From Vibrio coralliirubri (lineage in GTDB: Bacteria > Pseudomonadota > Gammaproteobacteria > Enterobacterales > Vibrionaceae): 64,000 nt of DNA. The notes beneath the pieces are model-generated. The model saw only the letters and a program-made list of their open reading frames with translations, searched no databases and was not told the DNA's origin. Both the position numbers and the translations under genes were made by a program. Location of the stretch: assembly GCF_024347375.1 (NCBI RefSeq), contig NZ_AP025471.1, positions 1,860,001-1,924,000 on the forward strand. The letters are read 5' to 3'. Shown piece by piece: positions 1-8,573 of this stretch (its first letter is position 1; each line of letters starts with the position of its first letter).

Positions 1-305
1 ACTACCTCCTAGAGTGCTATGTGCCTGAGGCCAAGCGCCAGTTTGGTTACTTTAGTTTACCGATTCTGTGGCAAGGTAAGCTGGTGGCACGAATGGATTG
101 CAAGGTCGACAGGAAGACCCGTTTACTCAATATTCGTAACTTGGTTGTTGAAGACAGAGTTAAAACTCATGAGTCATTGATTCACGCCTTATGCGAAGAA
201 CTTAAACACTTCATGGCGTTTAACCAATGTGATGAGATGACTGCCCATAACACCACACCTTCCGATCTTGGCAAGCGCTTGATGAGCCATTGGCAAACAG
301 TCTAG
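1..305 (+). CDS. Winged-helix DNA-binding (YcaQ-like) protein, C-terminal part
   Basis: The reading frame is open from the left edge of the window, so the gene starts outside it; the GTG at 21 is internal. The visible ~100 residues begin YLLECYVPEAKRQFGYF, which matches the C-terminal part of the YcaQ/COG3214 winged-helix family (known in E. coli as a DNA glycosylase acting on interstrand crosslinks). The lysine- and arginine-rich stretch and the 'PILW.G.LVARMD.K.DR' pattern are characteristic. It ends with TAG at 303-305 and is followed by the convergent LysR gene. The family assignment rests on the C-terminus only, so substrate or repair function is inferred. Confidence 0.7.
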   Translation, partial: YLLECYVPEAKRQFGYFSLPILWQGKLVARMDCKVDRKTRLLNIRNLVVEDRVKTHESLIHALCEELKHFMAFNQCDEMTAHNTTPSDLGKRLMSHWQTV

Positions 306-333
306 CGGTCTTTGTTGTTTAGAAAGCGCTTAG

Positions 334-1191
334 TTACTCGGAAAGAGCAGCTAATAAAAACTCGACAAAGGTTCTGTTCTTCAACGACAGTTGCTTAGTT
401 TTGTAGAGCAAGTGAATCGGCTTTGGTAACGGCGCCATGCCGGGTAGGATTTCCAACAGCGCTCCACGTTTAATCTCTTCTGCGACTAAGATTGTCGGTT
501 GCAACAACACGCCCACACCTTGTAGGGCGGCATATCGCAACACATCCCCATTATTCGACATCAAGCGCACACGCTCTTTATTCGGTGTGGCGTGAGGGGC
601 TTGGCTGCTGTAACTGAATCCAAGCGATGGGTGCTGCGCCAAGTCTTCTAGTACTCTGATTTCAGCATGTTGGTTAAGGTACTCAGGAGCCGCGCAGTAA
701 CACATCTCATAATCCCCTAAGTATCTGGCGACTAAACTGGAATCAGACAGGTCACCGATTCGCACAATCAAATCAATATCGGATGAATAAGGATCGACAA
801 GGTCGTTGTTCAGTACGAGTTCGACATTAATCGTTGGGTGATGCGCGAGGAACTTAGCCACAATCGGGGCAAGCACCTTGTTCCCATAGGTGACCGGACA
901 GTTTATCTTTACCGTCCCTTGTGGCTGGTTCTCCAAGGTTTGAATTAGGTTTTCAGCATTGCTGATGTCTTCGAGAATCCGTTTACATTCTCGATAATAA
1001 AGCTGACCGGAATCGGTTAAAGACTGCTTACGCGTGGTGCGGTGGATCAGCTGAGACTTCAAACTGGCTTCTAAGGAATGGACATGCTTACTTATCATGG
1101 TCGCCGACAGGTTGAAGTGGTTTGCGGCGCTACGAAAGCTGCCTTGTTCCACCACGTAGACGAAGACTTTCATGCTGGTTAACTTATCCAT
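334..1191 (-). CDS. LysR-family transcriptional regulator
   Basis: A LysR-type activator/repressor of about 285 residues. The N-terminal winged helix-turn-helix is clear (MDKLTSMKVFVYVVEQGSFR, then a 'SATMISKHVHSLEASL' recognition helix), followed by the periplasmic-binding-like effector domain ('GTVKINCPVTYGN...'). I take the ATG at 1191 as the start: AAGAG lies just upstream and the family's N-terminus begins there. A TTG at 1215 would add eight residues without family support. It is divergent from the monooxygenase-oxidoreductase pair at 1298-2599, 106 bp away, which it probably controls. The inducer is unknown. Confidence 0.88.
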   Translation of the reverse strand: MDKLTSMKVFVYVVEQGSFRSAANHFNLSATMISKHVHSLEASLKSQLIHRTTRKQSLTDSGQLYYRECKRILEDISNAENLIQTLENQPQGTVKINCPVTYGNKVLAPIVAKFLAHHPTINVELVLNNDLVDPYSSDIDLIVRIGDLSDSSLVARYLGDYEMCYCAAPEYLNQHAEIRVLEDLAQHPSLGFSYSSQAPHATPNKERVRLMSNNGDVLRYAALQGVGVLLQPTILVAEEIKRGALLEILPGMAPLPKPIHLLYKTKQLSLKNRTFVEFLLAALSE

Positions 1192-1297
1192 TGAACACTC
1201 TTGGTTGATAAACAATAAACAAAACGTGAGTTTATCAATTATTAGGGGTTAATTATATTAATGGCAAACCGATAATTAACTAAAATAAGAGCGTGAA

Positions 1298-1621
1298 ATG
1301 CCTCAAATGAACGAAACCATCTTTGTTACTGCCGAACTTAAGATCAAAACTAACATAGAGCGAGCTGCTGCGATCGAAGCTATCGAACAGTTTTGTTTAG
1401 ACATGCAAAGCGAGCCGGGCTGTCTACAAGCGATTGCAACCTATGATCAAAGCCAAAGCGATCGTGTGATCTTGCTTGAGCAATACGCAAACCGCGAGGC
1501 GATCAATCAGCACTTTGTGATGCCTCATACCCAAGCGTTTATTGAGCGTGATATTACGGAATTAGTGCAAGCATTTGAAACGCAACGTGGACCAATCAAA
1601 ACACAAGAGCAGGAGATCTAA
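1298..1621 (+). CDS. ABM-domain putative quinol monooxygenase
   Basis: A 107-residue single-domain protein of the antibiotic-biosynthesis-monooxygenase (ABM, YgiN-like) family, a ferredoxin-like dimer fold acting without cofactors on quinones or related substrates. Visible family traits are the 'FVTAELKIK' first strand, 'EPGCLQAIATYDQ' and 'VILLEQYANREAINQHF...PHTQAF' near the end. The start ATG at 1298 follows AAGAGCGTGAA. The stop lies 3 bp before the next gene, so the two are co-transcribed. The LysR gene on the other side is the likely regulator. The real substrate cannot be told. Confidence 0.75.
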   Translation: MPQMNETIFVTAELKIKTNIERAAAIEAIEQFCLDMQSEPGCLQAIATYDQSQSDRVILLEQYANREAINQHFVMPHTQAFIERDITELVQAFETQRGPIKTQEQEI

Positions 1622-1624
1622 GAC

Positions 1625-2599
1625 ATGAAATGGGGAATCCTAGGAACCAGCTTTATCTCAGGCGTAATGGCGGATGCGATTAAAGGCGATGCTCAAAGCG
1701 AGTTGTATGCCGTTGCTGGTCGTACTGAAAAAACACTTAACGAGTTTGCTGCTCAATACCAACCAACACGAACCTTCAACAGCTATGAAGCCTTGATTGA
1801 AGATGAGTCGGTCGACATTATCTATATTGCTCTGCCAAACCATGTCCATCATGAGTATGTGATTAAAGCGGCTCAAAAAGGCAAAGCGATCTTGTGTGAG
1901 AAGTCTCTGTCGGTAGATATGGAAAAAACCGAGCAAGCCTTGCAAGCCGTGAAAGAAGCGGGCGTATTCTTTGCAGAAGGTTTGATGTATCTAAACCATC
2001 CACTTATCGCCAAGCTTCATCAAGAACTAGCAACCGGTGAGATTGGTGAAGTGCGCTCAATCCAAGGCTCCTACGTTGCGGCAATTGATCAGTTCGTGAA
2101 CCCTGCAAGTAAAGGCGCGCTGTACAACCTTGGCTGCTACCCAATGTCGCTGATTCACTCTGTTGCGCAGCAGCAATTTGGTGAGAGCGTGTTCGATGAC
2201 GTGCAGGTCTCAGCAATCGGTCGACGAGGCCAAGATGGCAATATCTGTGAATCGTCGGCGATGATGCGTTTCAATGACCGCTTTACCGCGCAAATCCATA
2301 CTGCTGAAGACCACGGTTTAAAGCACGGCTTTACGGTCCTAGGCAGTAAAGGCTGCATTACGCTAGATACTAATCCATGGCTACCGACCGAAGACAACAC
2401 ATTCACGGTTGAGATCTATGAAACGTCGACACGTGAAGTGAAAGCTGAAGCGCAAGGCGATGGTTTCCACTATCAAGTGCGTAATATTCGCCAAGCAGTT
2501 GAGCGAGGTGACACACAACTTGTTGCGCCGATGGCGACTCATCAAGACTCTCGTGTAATCATGAAGTTACTGACTGATTGGGAACAAGCGGCGAGCTAG
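1625..2599 (+). CDS. Gfo/Idh/MocA-family oxidoreductase
   Basis: An NAD(P)-dependent dehydrogenase of 324 residues. The N-terminal Rossmann domain starts WGILGTSFISGVMADAI. The family's core pattern 'IYIALPNHVHHEYVIKAAQKG' and 'ILCEKSLSV' carries the EK dipeptide whose lysine is catalytic or cofactor-positioning in this superfamily. The C-terminal alpha/beta domain begins at about residue 125 ('EGLMYLNHPLIAKLH'). It is translationally close to the preceding ABM gene. Substrates in this family are sugars, polyols or diols; nothing here fixes which. Convergent with dgoA, from which it is separated by a hairpin. Confidence 0.85.
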   Translation: MKWGILGTSFISGVMADAIKGDAQSELYAVAGRTEKTLNEFAAQYQPTRTFNSYEALIEDESVDIIYIALPNHVHHEYVIKAAQKGKAILCEKSLSVDMEKTEQALQAVKEAGVFFAEGLMYLNHPLIAKLHQELATGEIGEVRSIQGSYVAAIDQFVNPASKGALYNLGCYPMSLIHSVAQQQFGESVFDDVQVSAIGRRGQDGNICESSAMMRFNDRFTAQIHTAEDHGLKHGFTVLGSKGCITLDTNPWLPTEDNTFTVEIYETSTREVKAEAQGDGFHYQVRNIRQAVERGDTQLVAPMATHQDSRVIMKLLTDWEQAAS

Positions 2600-2614
2600 T
2601 GTCTTAGTAAAAGA

Positions 2615-2676
2615 AATACGACTCATATTGTTCTGTATGACTGATAACAAATCACATAGACAAATATGAGCCGTAT
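2615..2676. terminator. Bidirectional hairpin between convergent genes
   Basis: The arms at 2615-2629 and 2663-2676 (AATACGaCTCATATT / AATATGAGcCGTATT) are complementary apart from one position, with a loop of about 33 bases. The element lies between the oxidoreductase stop and the dgoA stop. No strong T-run follows, so it may act as a Rho-assisted end or mRNA stabiliser. Confidence 0.4.
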
Positions 2677-2709
2677 TGTTGGTTCTGCTTACTTTTTGGG
2701 CGAGCTTAC

Positions 2710-3348
2710 TTAAGCTACAGACTCTTTAAAGGCGGTATTGAATGCCTTTGCATTGGCGCGAATCTCGTCGTCAGATAAGCCAGGCTTGTAAAGTGACGCC
2801 CCTAAACCAAAGCCTTTCGCACCTATGTCTAAGTATGGTTTCATGCTCTCGATGGTAGGGTTGATACCACCTACTGGTAAGCAGATTGCTTCGGGAGGCA
2901 GCACGGAATTCAACGCTTTAAAGCCATCAAGCCCAAGGACAGAAACCGGGAATAGTTTTAACCCTGTCGCGCCGGCAGCAAGTGCAGCGAACGCCTCTGT
3001 CGGCGTAACAACACCAGGGAAGCTGACGCAACCTGCAGCCACTGACATTTTCACGACCTGTTCGTTGAAGTTCGGCGTTACCACTAAGTTTGCACCTGTA
3101 TCAATCACAGCTTGTGCTTTTTCTGGTGTGGTAACGGTACCCGCGCCAATTAAATATTGATCACCGAAATGTTCGACTAGCATTTTAATGCTGGTCAATG
3201 CATCTGGTGAGTTCAATGGCACTTCAATCATTGAGAAGCCTTCCTCAATCAAAATCTGCGTCACACGAATACAATCTTCCGGTTCTACACCACGGATAAT
3301 GGCAACGAGTGGTAAGTGATCACTTAGGTTAAAGTCTTTATTTGTCAT
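2710..3348 (-). CDS. dgoA: 2-dehydro-3-deoxy-6-phosphogalactonate aldolase
   Basis: Class I aldolase of 212 residues that cleaves 2-keto-3-deoxy-6-phosphogalactonate (KDPGal) to pyruvate and D-glyceraldehyde-3-phosphate. The Schiff-base lysine is K131 in GLKLFPVS; R19 in AIIRG and E42 in IEVPLNSP complete the active site. The PLNSP form is the KDPGal (DgoA) version rather than the RT form typical of KDPG aldolase Eda, so galactonate-derived substrate is preferred. Its start overlaps the end of dgoK by 11 bases, implying translational coupling. It is the last gene of the minus-strand operon that continues up to the TRAP genes. Confidence 0.92.
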   Translation of the reverse strand: MTNKDFNLSDHLPLVAIIRGVEPEDCIRVTQILIEEGFSMIEVPLNSPDALTSIKMLVEHFGDQYLIGAGTVTTPEKAQAVIDTGANLVVTPNFNEQVVKMSVAAGCVSFPGVVTPTEAFAALAAGATGLKLFPVSVLGLDGFKALNSVLPPEAICLPVGGINPTIESMKPYLDIGAKGFGLGASLYKPGLSDDEIRANAKAFNTAFKESVA

Positions 3349-4246
3349 TGTTCATTGCCTCTTTAATTTTTAACATTCCAGCGATGAAAGTGTCATCGCC
3401 ATTCACGTATTCGGTTGTTTTCTTTAGCTGACGACAGGCTTGGTCATAGCGTTCTGATAGAGCTTTTCCGCCCACCAAGTAGATGCTCTCTTGATGCAGT
3501 TCTCGTACTTCGTTGCCGATTAACAGCCCTGATAAGTAATCAAACACTTCACTCTCTTCTAGATTGCCGAATAGACGATGCGTTCTGGCTTTGAAGAGCT
3601 GATTGGTGATTGACGGGTTCGAGCTTTCCTCTATCCCTTTTACAAAAGCAGCGTTAGAGCTGATTTGTTCAGGCAAGCCACGCCCTAGGATTGTGTGTGT
3701 CGACAGTGCAGAGAATAGTTCGCCAGTCATGTAGGTTGAAAACGAGACTAACTTACCCGCTTCAATATTTGCGTGTTTGCTGTGAGTCCCCGGAAAAGCT
3801 GCTTCAAGCGTCGGTTTGCCTGCTAACTCAAGAAGTCCAAACAACTGAACCTCTTCACCACGCATGACGTCGTAGTGGCCATGCTCATCACAATGGCTGA
3901 CACCCGGAATGATGGTGGCTGTTGCCCCCCAAGGGAGGTCGAATTGATGGGTGTTTTGAGCCAAGGACTCCACATTAGTTGGCGTGGAAACATAAGGGAC
4001 GTTGACCCAGCCCTGTGCAGAACCAACCATACCTGCCATATAAATTGGGAAGTGTTGGTATTCGCCGAGCCACTCACTCAGCAATGATTCAAGCTCGGTT
4101 GCAAAGGCACCATCTTCAACCTGAAGCAGCCCCATTTTACGTTCTGTTTTATCAACGACCTGTCCTTGTTCATCCATGGCAAAGGCACGAAAGTTTGTCG
4201 TTCCCCAATCCAGAATTAGCCAACTGATTTTGTTTTTTTGATTCAT
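3338..4246 (-). CDS. dgoK: 2-dehydro-3-deoxygalactonokinase
   Basis: Sugar-acid kinase of 302 residues that phosphorylates 2-keto-3-deoxygalactonate (KDGal) at O6 with ATP. The N-terminal phosphate-binding motif DWGTTNFRAF (residues 13-22) is the ASKHA-fold signature of DgoK. 'MAGMVGSAQGW', 'IIPGVS', 'MRGEEVQLFGLL' and 'PGTHSKHA' are conserved DgoK blocks. The length fits the family (about 290-300). It is directly upstream of and overlapping dgoA, so product passes to the aldolase. Assigned by family motifs; activity on D- versus L-KDGal cannot be decided from sequence. Confidence 0.92.
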   Translation of the reverse strand: MNQKNKISWLILDWGTTNFRAFAMDEQGQVVDKTERKMGLLQVEDGAFATELESLLSEWLGEYQHFPIYMAGMVGSAQGWVNVPYVSTPTNVESLAQNTHQFDLPWGATATIIPGVSHCDEHGHYDVMRGEEVQLFGLLELAGKPTLEAAFPGTHSKHANIEAGKLVSFSTYMTGELFSALSTHTILGRGLPEQISSNAAFVKGIEESSNPSITNQLFKARTHRLFGNLEESEVFDYLSGLLIGNEVRELHQESIYLVGGKALSERYDQACRQLKKTTEYVNGDDTFIAGMLKIKEAMNNDK

Positions 4247-4344
4247 AATTACAGCTCACAGACGCGCCCTAAGGCGCGCAGTTTTAGGTTTAGTTGATGT
4301 ACTTTTTATCGGTTTACTTTGTCGAACCGTTAACGTTTCGGATC

Positions 4345-4426
4345 TAGCTAACTCTTTTTACCTAGTTAACCTTGTTTATCTAGTTCGCATTTGTTTAGTT
4401 AACTTTGCTTATTTAGTTAATTTTGT
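4345..4426. repeat. Degenerate ~18-bp tandem repeat between dgoK and the cycloisomerase
   Basis: Five imperfect units of the type (C)TAGTTAACNTTGNTTAT follow each other (AGCTAACTC..., AGTTAACCTTG..., AGTTCGCATTTG..., AGTTAACTTTG..., AGTTAATTTTG...). The last unit runs into the stop codon of the upstream gene (4413). It occupies most of the 166-bp operon gap. The role is unknown; it may space or stabilise the mRNA. Confidence 0.5.
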
Positions 4427-5558
4427 ATTGCTTGATGATGTCGGTATTCACATCGACACCGATGCCCGGTTTGGTAGAGATTTGTACCTTGCCGTTTTCC
4501 ATCTTGATGCCATCGCAAATGAGATCTTTGCGGAATGGGTGTGAAGACTGGTCAAACTCAAGCATTGGCTCGATAGGGTTGAGTGATAGTGGTGAACTTG
4601 GTAGTGAAGCAATAAATTGTAAAGAGGCCGCAATACCAATACCAGAACCCCACACGTGTGGAATCATCATGGTGTGGTTTGCTTGTGCCATTGCTGCAAT
4701 CTTCTTACATTCCGTGATACCACCTGAAGAACATAGATCAGGTTGAATCACGTCTAACGCTCTCTGTTCAAGCCAAGGGCGGTAGCCCATTTTCCCGAAC
4801 AGTTGCTCACCTGCGGCGATATAAGTCGTAGAAAGGTTCTTGATTTCTTGATAGCCAGCAATGTCTTCTGGAGCTAACAGCTCCTCTAAGAAGTACAGGT
4901 TTAACTCTTCTGTTTCTTTGATGATGCGACGTGCAGCAGCGGCGTTGTACGCCCCATTAGCATCAGCCATGATCTTCACATCATTACCAACGGCTTCACG
5001 AATCGAACGAATAAAGGCGATGTCTTCATCTACGCCAAATCCAATTTTGAGTTTGAACGCTTCAAAGCCACCATCGACATAGCGATGTGCTTCCTCAATA
5101 GCCGCTTCTGGATATTTCGCGTCTGCGACACGATAGAAGCCAGTTGCGTACGGGGTGACTTCCTTGCGGAAAGCACCGCCGATCAGTGAGTGAATCGGCT
5201 TATTGAGAGCCTTACCAATGACATCCCACAGTGCAATATCAACACCGCTGATCGCGTTCACCGCAGAACCACCTTGACCGTATGGGCGAGTCACGTTGTA
5301 CATCTCTTCCCAAAGTACTTCCACGTCGAACGGGCTGCGTCCGAGCAGTAGCGGCTTAAAGGTATGTTCAATAAATGCCGCCGCAATGTGCGGGCTCTGT
5401 AGGCCGTGACAAAGTGCTTCACCAAAACCAACAACCCCTTCATCAGTAACGATTTCGATGATCATTGAGCTACGGTTATGAACCCAGCCTTGTGCGAAAT
5501 AAAACGGCGTCTCTAGTGGAACTGAGATTGCGTGTGGAATGACATCAATAATTTTCAC
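4413..5558 (-). CDS. Enolase-superfamily sugar-acid dehydratase/cycloisomerase (galactarolactone or anhydrogalactonate cycloisomerase type)
   Basis: A mandelate-racemase-subgroup enzyme of 381 residues. Metal ligands and catalytic residues are readable: K169-x-K171 in FKLKIGF, D199 in MADANGAY, E225 in FLEE, E251 in AAGEQL, D274 in IQPDL and H301 in IPHVWG. The PHVWG..I.IAASLQF and 'NPIEPMLEFD' blocks recall D-galactarolactone cycloisomerase and 3,6-anhydro-galactonate cycloisomerase more than classical galactonate dehydratase DgoD. With dgoK and dgoA next door, the expected product is KDGal. The candidate substrates are therefore anhydrogalactonate, galactonate or a galactaro-lactone. Family is sure; substrate is inference. 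Confidence 0.8.
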   Translation of the reverse strand: MKIIDVIPHAISVPLETPFYFAQGWVHNRSSMIIEIVTDEGVVGFGEALCHGLQSPHIAAAFIEHTFKPLLLGRSPFDVEVLWEEMYNVTRPYGQGGSAVNAISGVDIALWDVIGKALNKPIHSLIGGAFRKEVTPYATGFYRVADAKYPEAAIEEAHRYVDGGFEAFKLKIGFGVDEDIAFIRSIREAVGNDVKIMADANGAYNAAAARRIIKETEELNLYFLEELLAPEDIAGYQEIKNLSTTYIAAGEQLFGKMGYRPWLEQRALDVIQPDLCSSGGITECKKIAAMAQANHTMMIPHVWGSGIGIAASLQFIASLPSSPLSLNPIEPMLEFDQSSHPFRKDLICDGIKMENGKVQISTKPGIGVDVNTDIIKQYKIN

Positions 5559-5572
5559 AATAAATACCTTAC

Positions 5573-6841
5573 TTAAATCAGAATCAGAGATATCTGAGGA
5601 ATAAATACAATCAGCGTTAACGCGAACATCATGGCTAGGAAGAACGGGATAATCGCCTTAGAGAGTTTCTCAACAGAGACCCCTGAAACGCTCGAGCCAA
5701 CAAATAAGTTTAGGCCCAGAGGGGGAGTGATAAACCCGATAGCCAATGTCACCACCATGATGATGCCGATGTGTACTGGGTTGAAACCGAATAGCATGGC
5801 CACTGGAACCAAGATTGGCGTCAGAATAATGATTGCCGCAACGGTCTCCATGAAACAGCCGACAACGAGCAGTAGTGCTACCATCAAGATAATGAAGATC
5901 ACCTTGCTATCGGAGAAATCAAGCATCGCGTTAGCAATTTGTGTTGGAATTTGTTCAAGTGCTAAGTACTTACCAAAGGCAGTCGCGGTACCCACAATCA
6001 ACAACACAATCACGGAAGTAATCACCGATTTAGTGAAGATTTTTGGTAAGTCTTTAAAGGTAATTTCTTTATAGGCGAATAGGCTCACAATAAGGCCATA
6101 AACCACCGCTACTACACTTGCTTCTGTTGGGGTGAAAATACCGCCGTAGATACCACCAAGAATGATTACTGGGATAAGCAGTGCGAGTTGAGCGTGTTTA
6201 AATTGAGCCCACACCTCTTTCCAGCTAAACGGTTCGTCTGATCCTTTGTAGCCTTTCTTCTTTGAGTAGATGTATGCCCAAGCCATCAAACAAAGCGATA
6301 CCAAGATGCCTGGGATGATGCCTGCAATGAATAAGTCGCCAATTGATACGCCTGCAGATACGCCGTACATCACCATTGGGATACTTGGTGGAATCATGAC
6401 ACCAATCGCACCGGCTGCTGTAACAACCGCGGTTGCAAAGCCCTTGTCGTAGCCGTACTTGATCATCGCTGGAATCATGATGCCGCCAACCGCCGCTACC
6501 GTAGCTGGGCCAGAGCCCGAGATAGCAGCGAAGAACATACATGTAATGATTGAAGCAATTGCGAAACCACCCGTGATGTTTTTCACTAATGAGTTAGCAA
6601 AGTTCACCAAACGTTGCGAGATACCGCCGCTGCCCATGATGTCACCCGCTAGGATGAAAAATGGTACTGCCATAATTGGGAAAGAATCGACAGAGGTGAT
6701 TAAGGTACTCACAAGAAAATCAACGCTTAAGGTGCCGGTTGAAATAATGGTGAGTAGCGTTGCCATACCCAATGAGATAGCAATGGGCACAGAGGCAATA
6801 ACGAGTAGTGCGAAAGTCGCAAACAAAATAAATACTGACAT
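5573..6841 (-). CDS. TRAP transporter large permease subunit (DctM type)
   Basis: The 422-residue, about 12-helix membrane subunit of a TRAP (tripartite ATP-independent periplasmic) transporter, which imports organic or sugar acids with a sodium gradient. Family marks are the N-terminal helix pair, 'FPIMAVPFFILAGDIMGSGG', 'FAAISGSGPATVAAVG' and 'TPPLGLNLFVGSSVSG'. The stop is 14 bp before the cycloisomerase start and the gene follows the small subunit after 9 bp, all one operon. The neighbours make a galactonate-like acid the probable substrate. Confidence 0.93.
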   Translation of the reverse strand: MSVFILFATFALLVIASVPIAISLGMATLLTIISTGTLSVDFLVSTLITSVDSFPIMAVPFFILAGDIMGSGGISQRLVNFANSLVKNITGGFAIASIITCMFFAAISGSGPATVAAVGGIMIPAMIKYGYDKGFATAVVTAAGAIGVMIPPSIPMVMYGVSAGVSIGDLFIAGIIPGILVSLCLMAWAYIYSKKKGYKGSDEPFSWKEVWAQFKHAQLALLIPVIILGGIYGGIFTPTEASVVAVVYGLIVSLFAYKEITFKDLPKIFTKSVITSVIVLLIVGTATAFGKYLALEQIPTQIANAMLDFSDSKVIFIILMVALLLVVGCFMETVAAIIILTPILVPVAMLFGFNPVHIGIIMVVTLAIGFITPPLGLNLFVGSSVSGVSVEKLSKAIIPFFLAMMFALTLIVFIPQISLILI

Positions 6842-6850
6842 GATTACCTC

Positions 6851-7324
6851 CTATTTCGCTGTTTTGATGTCATCAGTGGTGGATACCATCTGTTGAATCA
6901 ACCTGATTGATGTAAGTGCAAAGCCTACTGGGCCTGCTAGATAAACGATCCACATTGGCAACCCAAGTGCTGGTGATGTTTGACCTAGGTAATATAGGTT
7001 CGTCACCATTTGCGTTGATTTAAATAAAATAACAACAGAGAATGCTAAGAAGACGAAGTCCGAAAATAGGCTTAGGTACTTTTTTTCCTTCTCATCTATT
7101 AACATTGCTATGGCTTCTATTTTTATGTGGCTCTTTTTCGCGACAGCAAAGCTGATGCCGATATAAACTAACCAAATGAAACAATAGCGAGCTAACTCTT
7201 CAGTCCAAGCAATTGAATAATCGAATGTTCTGGATACTACTTGTAAGAATATTGCCGCCGTCATAATAACGAGCAGTATTACGGCTATCGTATTTTCAAA
7301 ATACTTATCTAACCAATTCAACAT
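6851..7324 (-). CDS. TRAP transporter small permease subunit (DctQ type)
   Basis: A 157-residue integral membrane protein with four predicted helices and the DctQ pattern 'IFLQVVSRTFDYSIAWTEEL', 'IWLVYIGISFAVAKKSHIKIE' and 'LGLPMWIVYLAGPVGFAL'. It pairs with the large subunit encoded 9 bp downstream. The 135-bp gap to the binding-protein gene is AT-rich and has no evident terminator, so the three TRAP genes are probably one transcript, with the binding protein first and most expressed. Confidence 0.92.
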   Translation of the reverse strand: MLNWLDKYFENTIAVILLVIMTAAIFLQVVSRTFDYSIAWTEELARYCFIWLVYIGISFAVAKKSHIKIEAIAMLIDEKEKKYLSLFSDFVFLAFSVVILFKSTQMVTNLYYLGQTSPALGLPMWIVYLAGPVGFALTSIRLIQQMVSTTDDIKTAK

Positions 7325-7459
7325 AATAAGGTTCCTTGTTCACTTATTACTTAGATCTATTACTTGTCTATTATTTACTAATGATAGTTATTGAGGGTTA
7401 ATCATCAAAATAGTCAGTATTAATAATGTAATGGTCTAAATGTTAAGTGATGGCTTGAG

Positions 7460-8515
7460 TTACTGAGCGGCTAATTCGTTTTCAGCTTTTTTAATTTGTT
7501 CTTGGAAAGCGGAGACAACATCTTTGCCAATGATTGGTGTGTATTTCTCAATAACGGGCTTAGTCGCTTCTTGGAAGCCGACCAGTGCTTCAGGTGTTAG
7601 CGTTACGACTTCCATGTTTTGTTTAATAACATCCAAGCTTTCAAGATTGACTCGACGGTTAACTTGACGCTCGTAGTCGCCAGCATCAATAGCGGCTTGG
7701 CGCAGAACTCTTTGATCGTGACGGCTTAGTTTGTTCCATGTCGCTTGGCTAACAATTAAAGCCAATGGTGTGTATACATGGCCTGTGTTTGATAAGGTTT
7801 CTTGTACTTCGAACAAGTTGTTCAGTGCGATATTCGGGTAAGGGTTTTCTTGTCCGTCAACCGTGCCTTGCTGAAGTGCTGTGAACAGTTCGTTGAAGGC
7901 CATCGGTGTTGGAGTTGCGCCCATCGCTTTCCATGCGTCTAGGTGAAGTGGGCTCTCCATAGTACGGATCTTTAGGCCTTTCACGTCATCAATCGTTTTC
8001 ACAGCACGACGTGAATTCGTAACATGACGGAAACCATTCTCCCAGAAATCCAGGCCGACTAAGCCTTTTGACTCTAATCTGTTCAGCATGTCGTCACCAA
8101 ATTCGCTGCGTAGCACTTTATCTGCGACATCTTCACTGGTGATCATAAAGGGAAGGTCGAACACATTGTATTCAGGGTAGAAGTTAGCCAATGGACCCGT
8201 AGATGGAATAGATACGTCAAGTGTTCCTAATTGCAGCATTTCAATCGCCGCACGGTCATCACCTAATTGTGCTGAAGGGTATATATCCACCTTCAGTTCA
8301 GTAAATTTCTCAACAATTTCTTTAAACTTAGCTGCACCATCATAGATAGGGTGTTTGTTATTAGAGCTCATGCTGAAACGTAAAGTTTGAACTTGAGATT
8401 CACCTGCTGCAATACTCGATTGGTTATTTCCTTGAGAATTTGTAGCAATGGCTGCACCAATGATTGAGGCGACAAACACCCCACCAATGGCTAGAATTTT
8501 TCCGGTTCTAGACAT
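7460..8515 (-). CDS. TRAP transporter substrate-binding protein (DctP type)
   Basis: Periplasmic solute receptor of 351 residues. An N-terminal signal/anchor segment (KILAIGGVFVASIIGAAIA) precedes the DctP domain: 'LRFSMSSNNKHPIYDGAAKFKE', 'PSAQLGDDRAAIEMLQLGTLD', 'LPFMITSEDVADKV' and 'LKIRTMESPLHLDAWKAMGA'. The last block holds the arginine (in KIRTM) that binds the ligand carboxylate in this family, and it is followed by the 'GQENPYPNI' motif. It is the first structural gene after the iclR regulator. A TRAP receptor in a dgo context suggests an aldonate or anhydro-aldonate ligand. Confidence 0.92.
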   Translation of the reverse strand: MSRTGKILAIGGVFVASIIGAAIATNSQGNNQSSIAAGESQVQTLRFSMSSNNKHPIYDGAAKFKEIVEKFTELKVDIYPSAQLGDDRAAIEMLQLGTLDVSIPSTGPLANFYPEYNVFDLPFMITSEDVADKVLRSEFGDDMLNRLESKGLVGLDFWENGFRHVTNSRRAVKTIDDVKGLKIRTMESPLHLDAWKAMGATPTPMAFNELFTALQQGTVDGQENPYPNIALNNLFEVQETLSNTGHVYTPLALIVSQATWNKLSRHDQRVLRQAAIDAGDYERQVNRRVNLESLDVIKQNMEVVTLTPEALVGFQEATKPVIEKYTPIIGKDVVSAFQEQIKKAENELAAQ

Positions 8516-8573
8516 AGTCGTACCTGATTAATTTATTATTTATATAAAGTGTACGTTACATACACCTGTAGGG

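Noticed and set aside
21..305. GTG at 21 as the true start of the first gene
   Set aside because: The frame is open to the window edge and residues upstream of the GTG continue the YcaQ family pattern.
5631..6074. 147-codon frame antisense to the TRAP large subunit
   Set aside because: Shadow frame opposite a clear membrane protein gene; no ribosome site.
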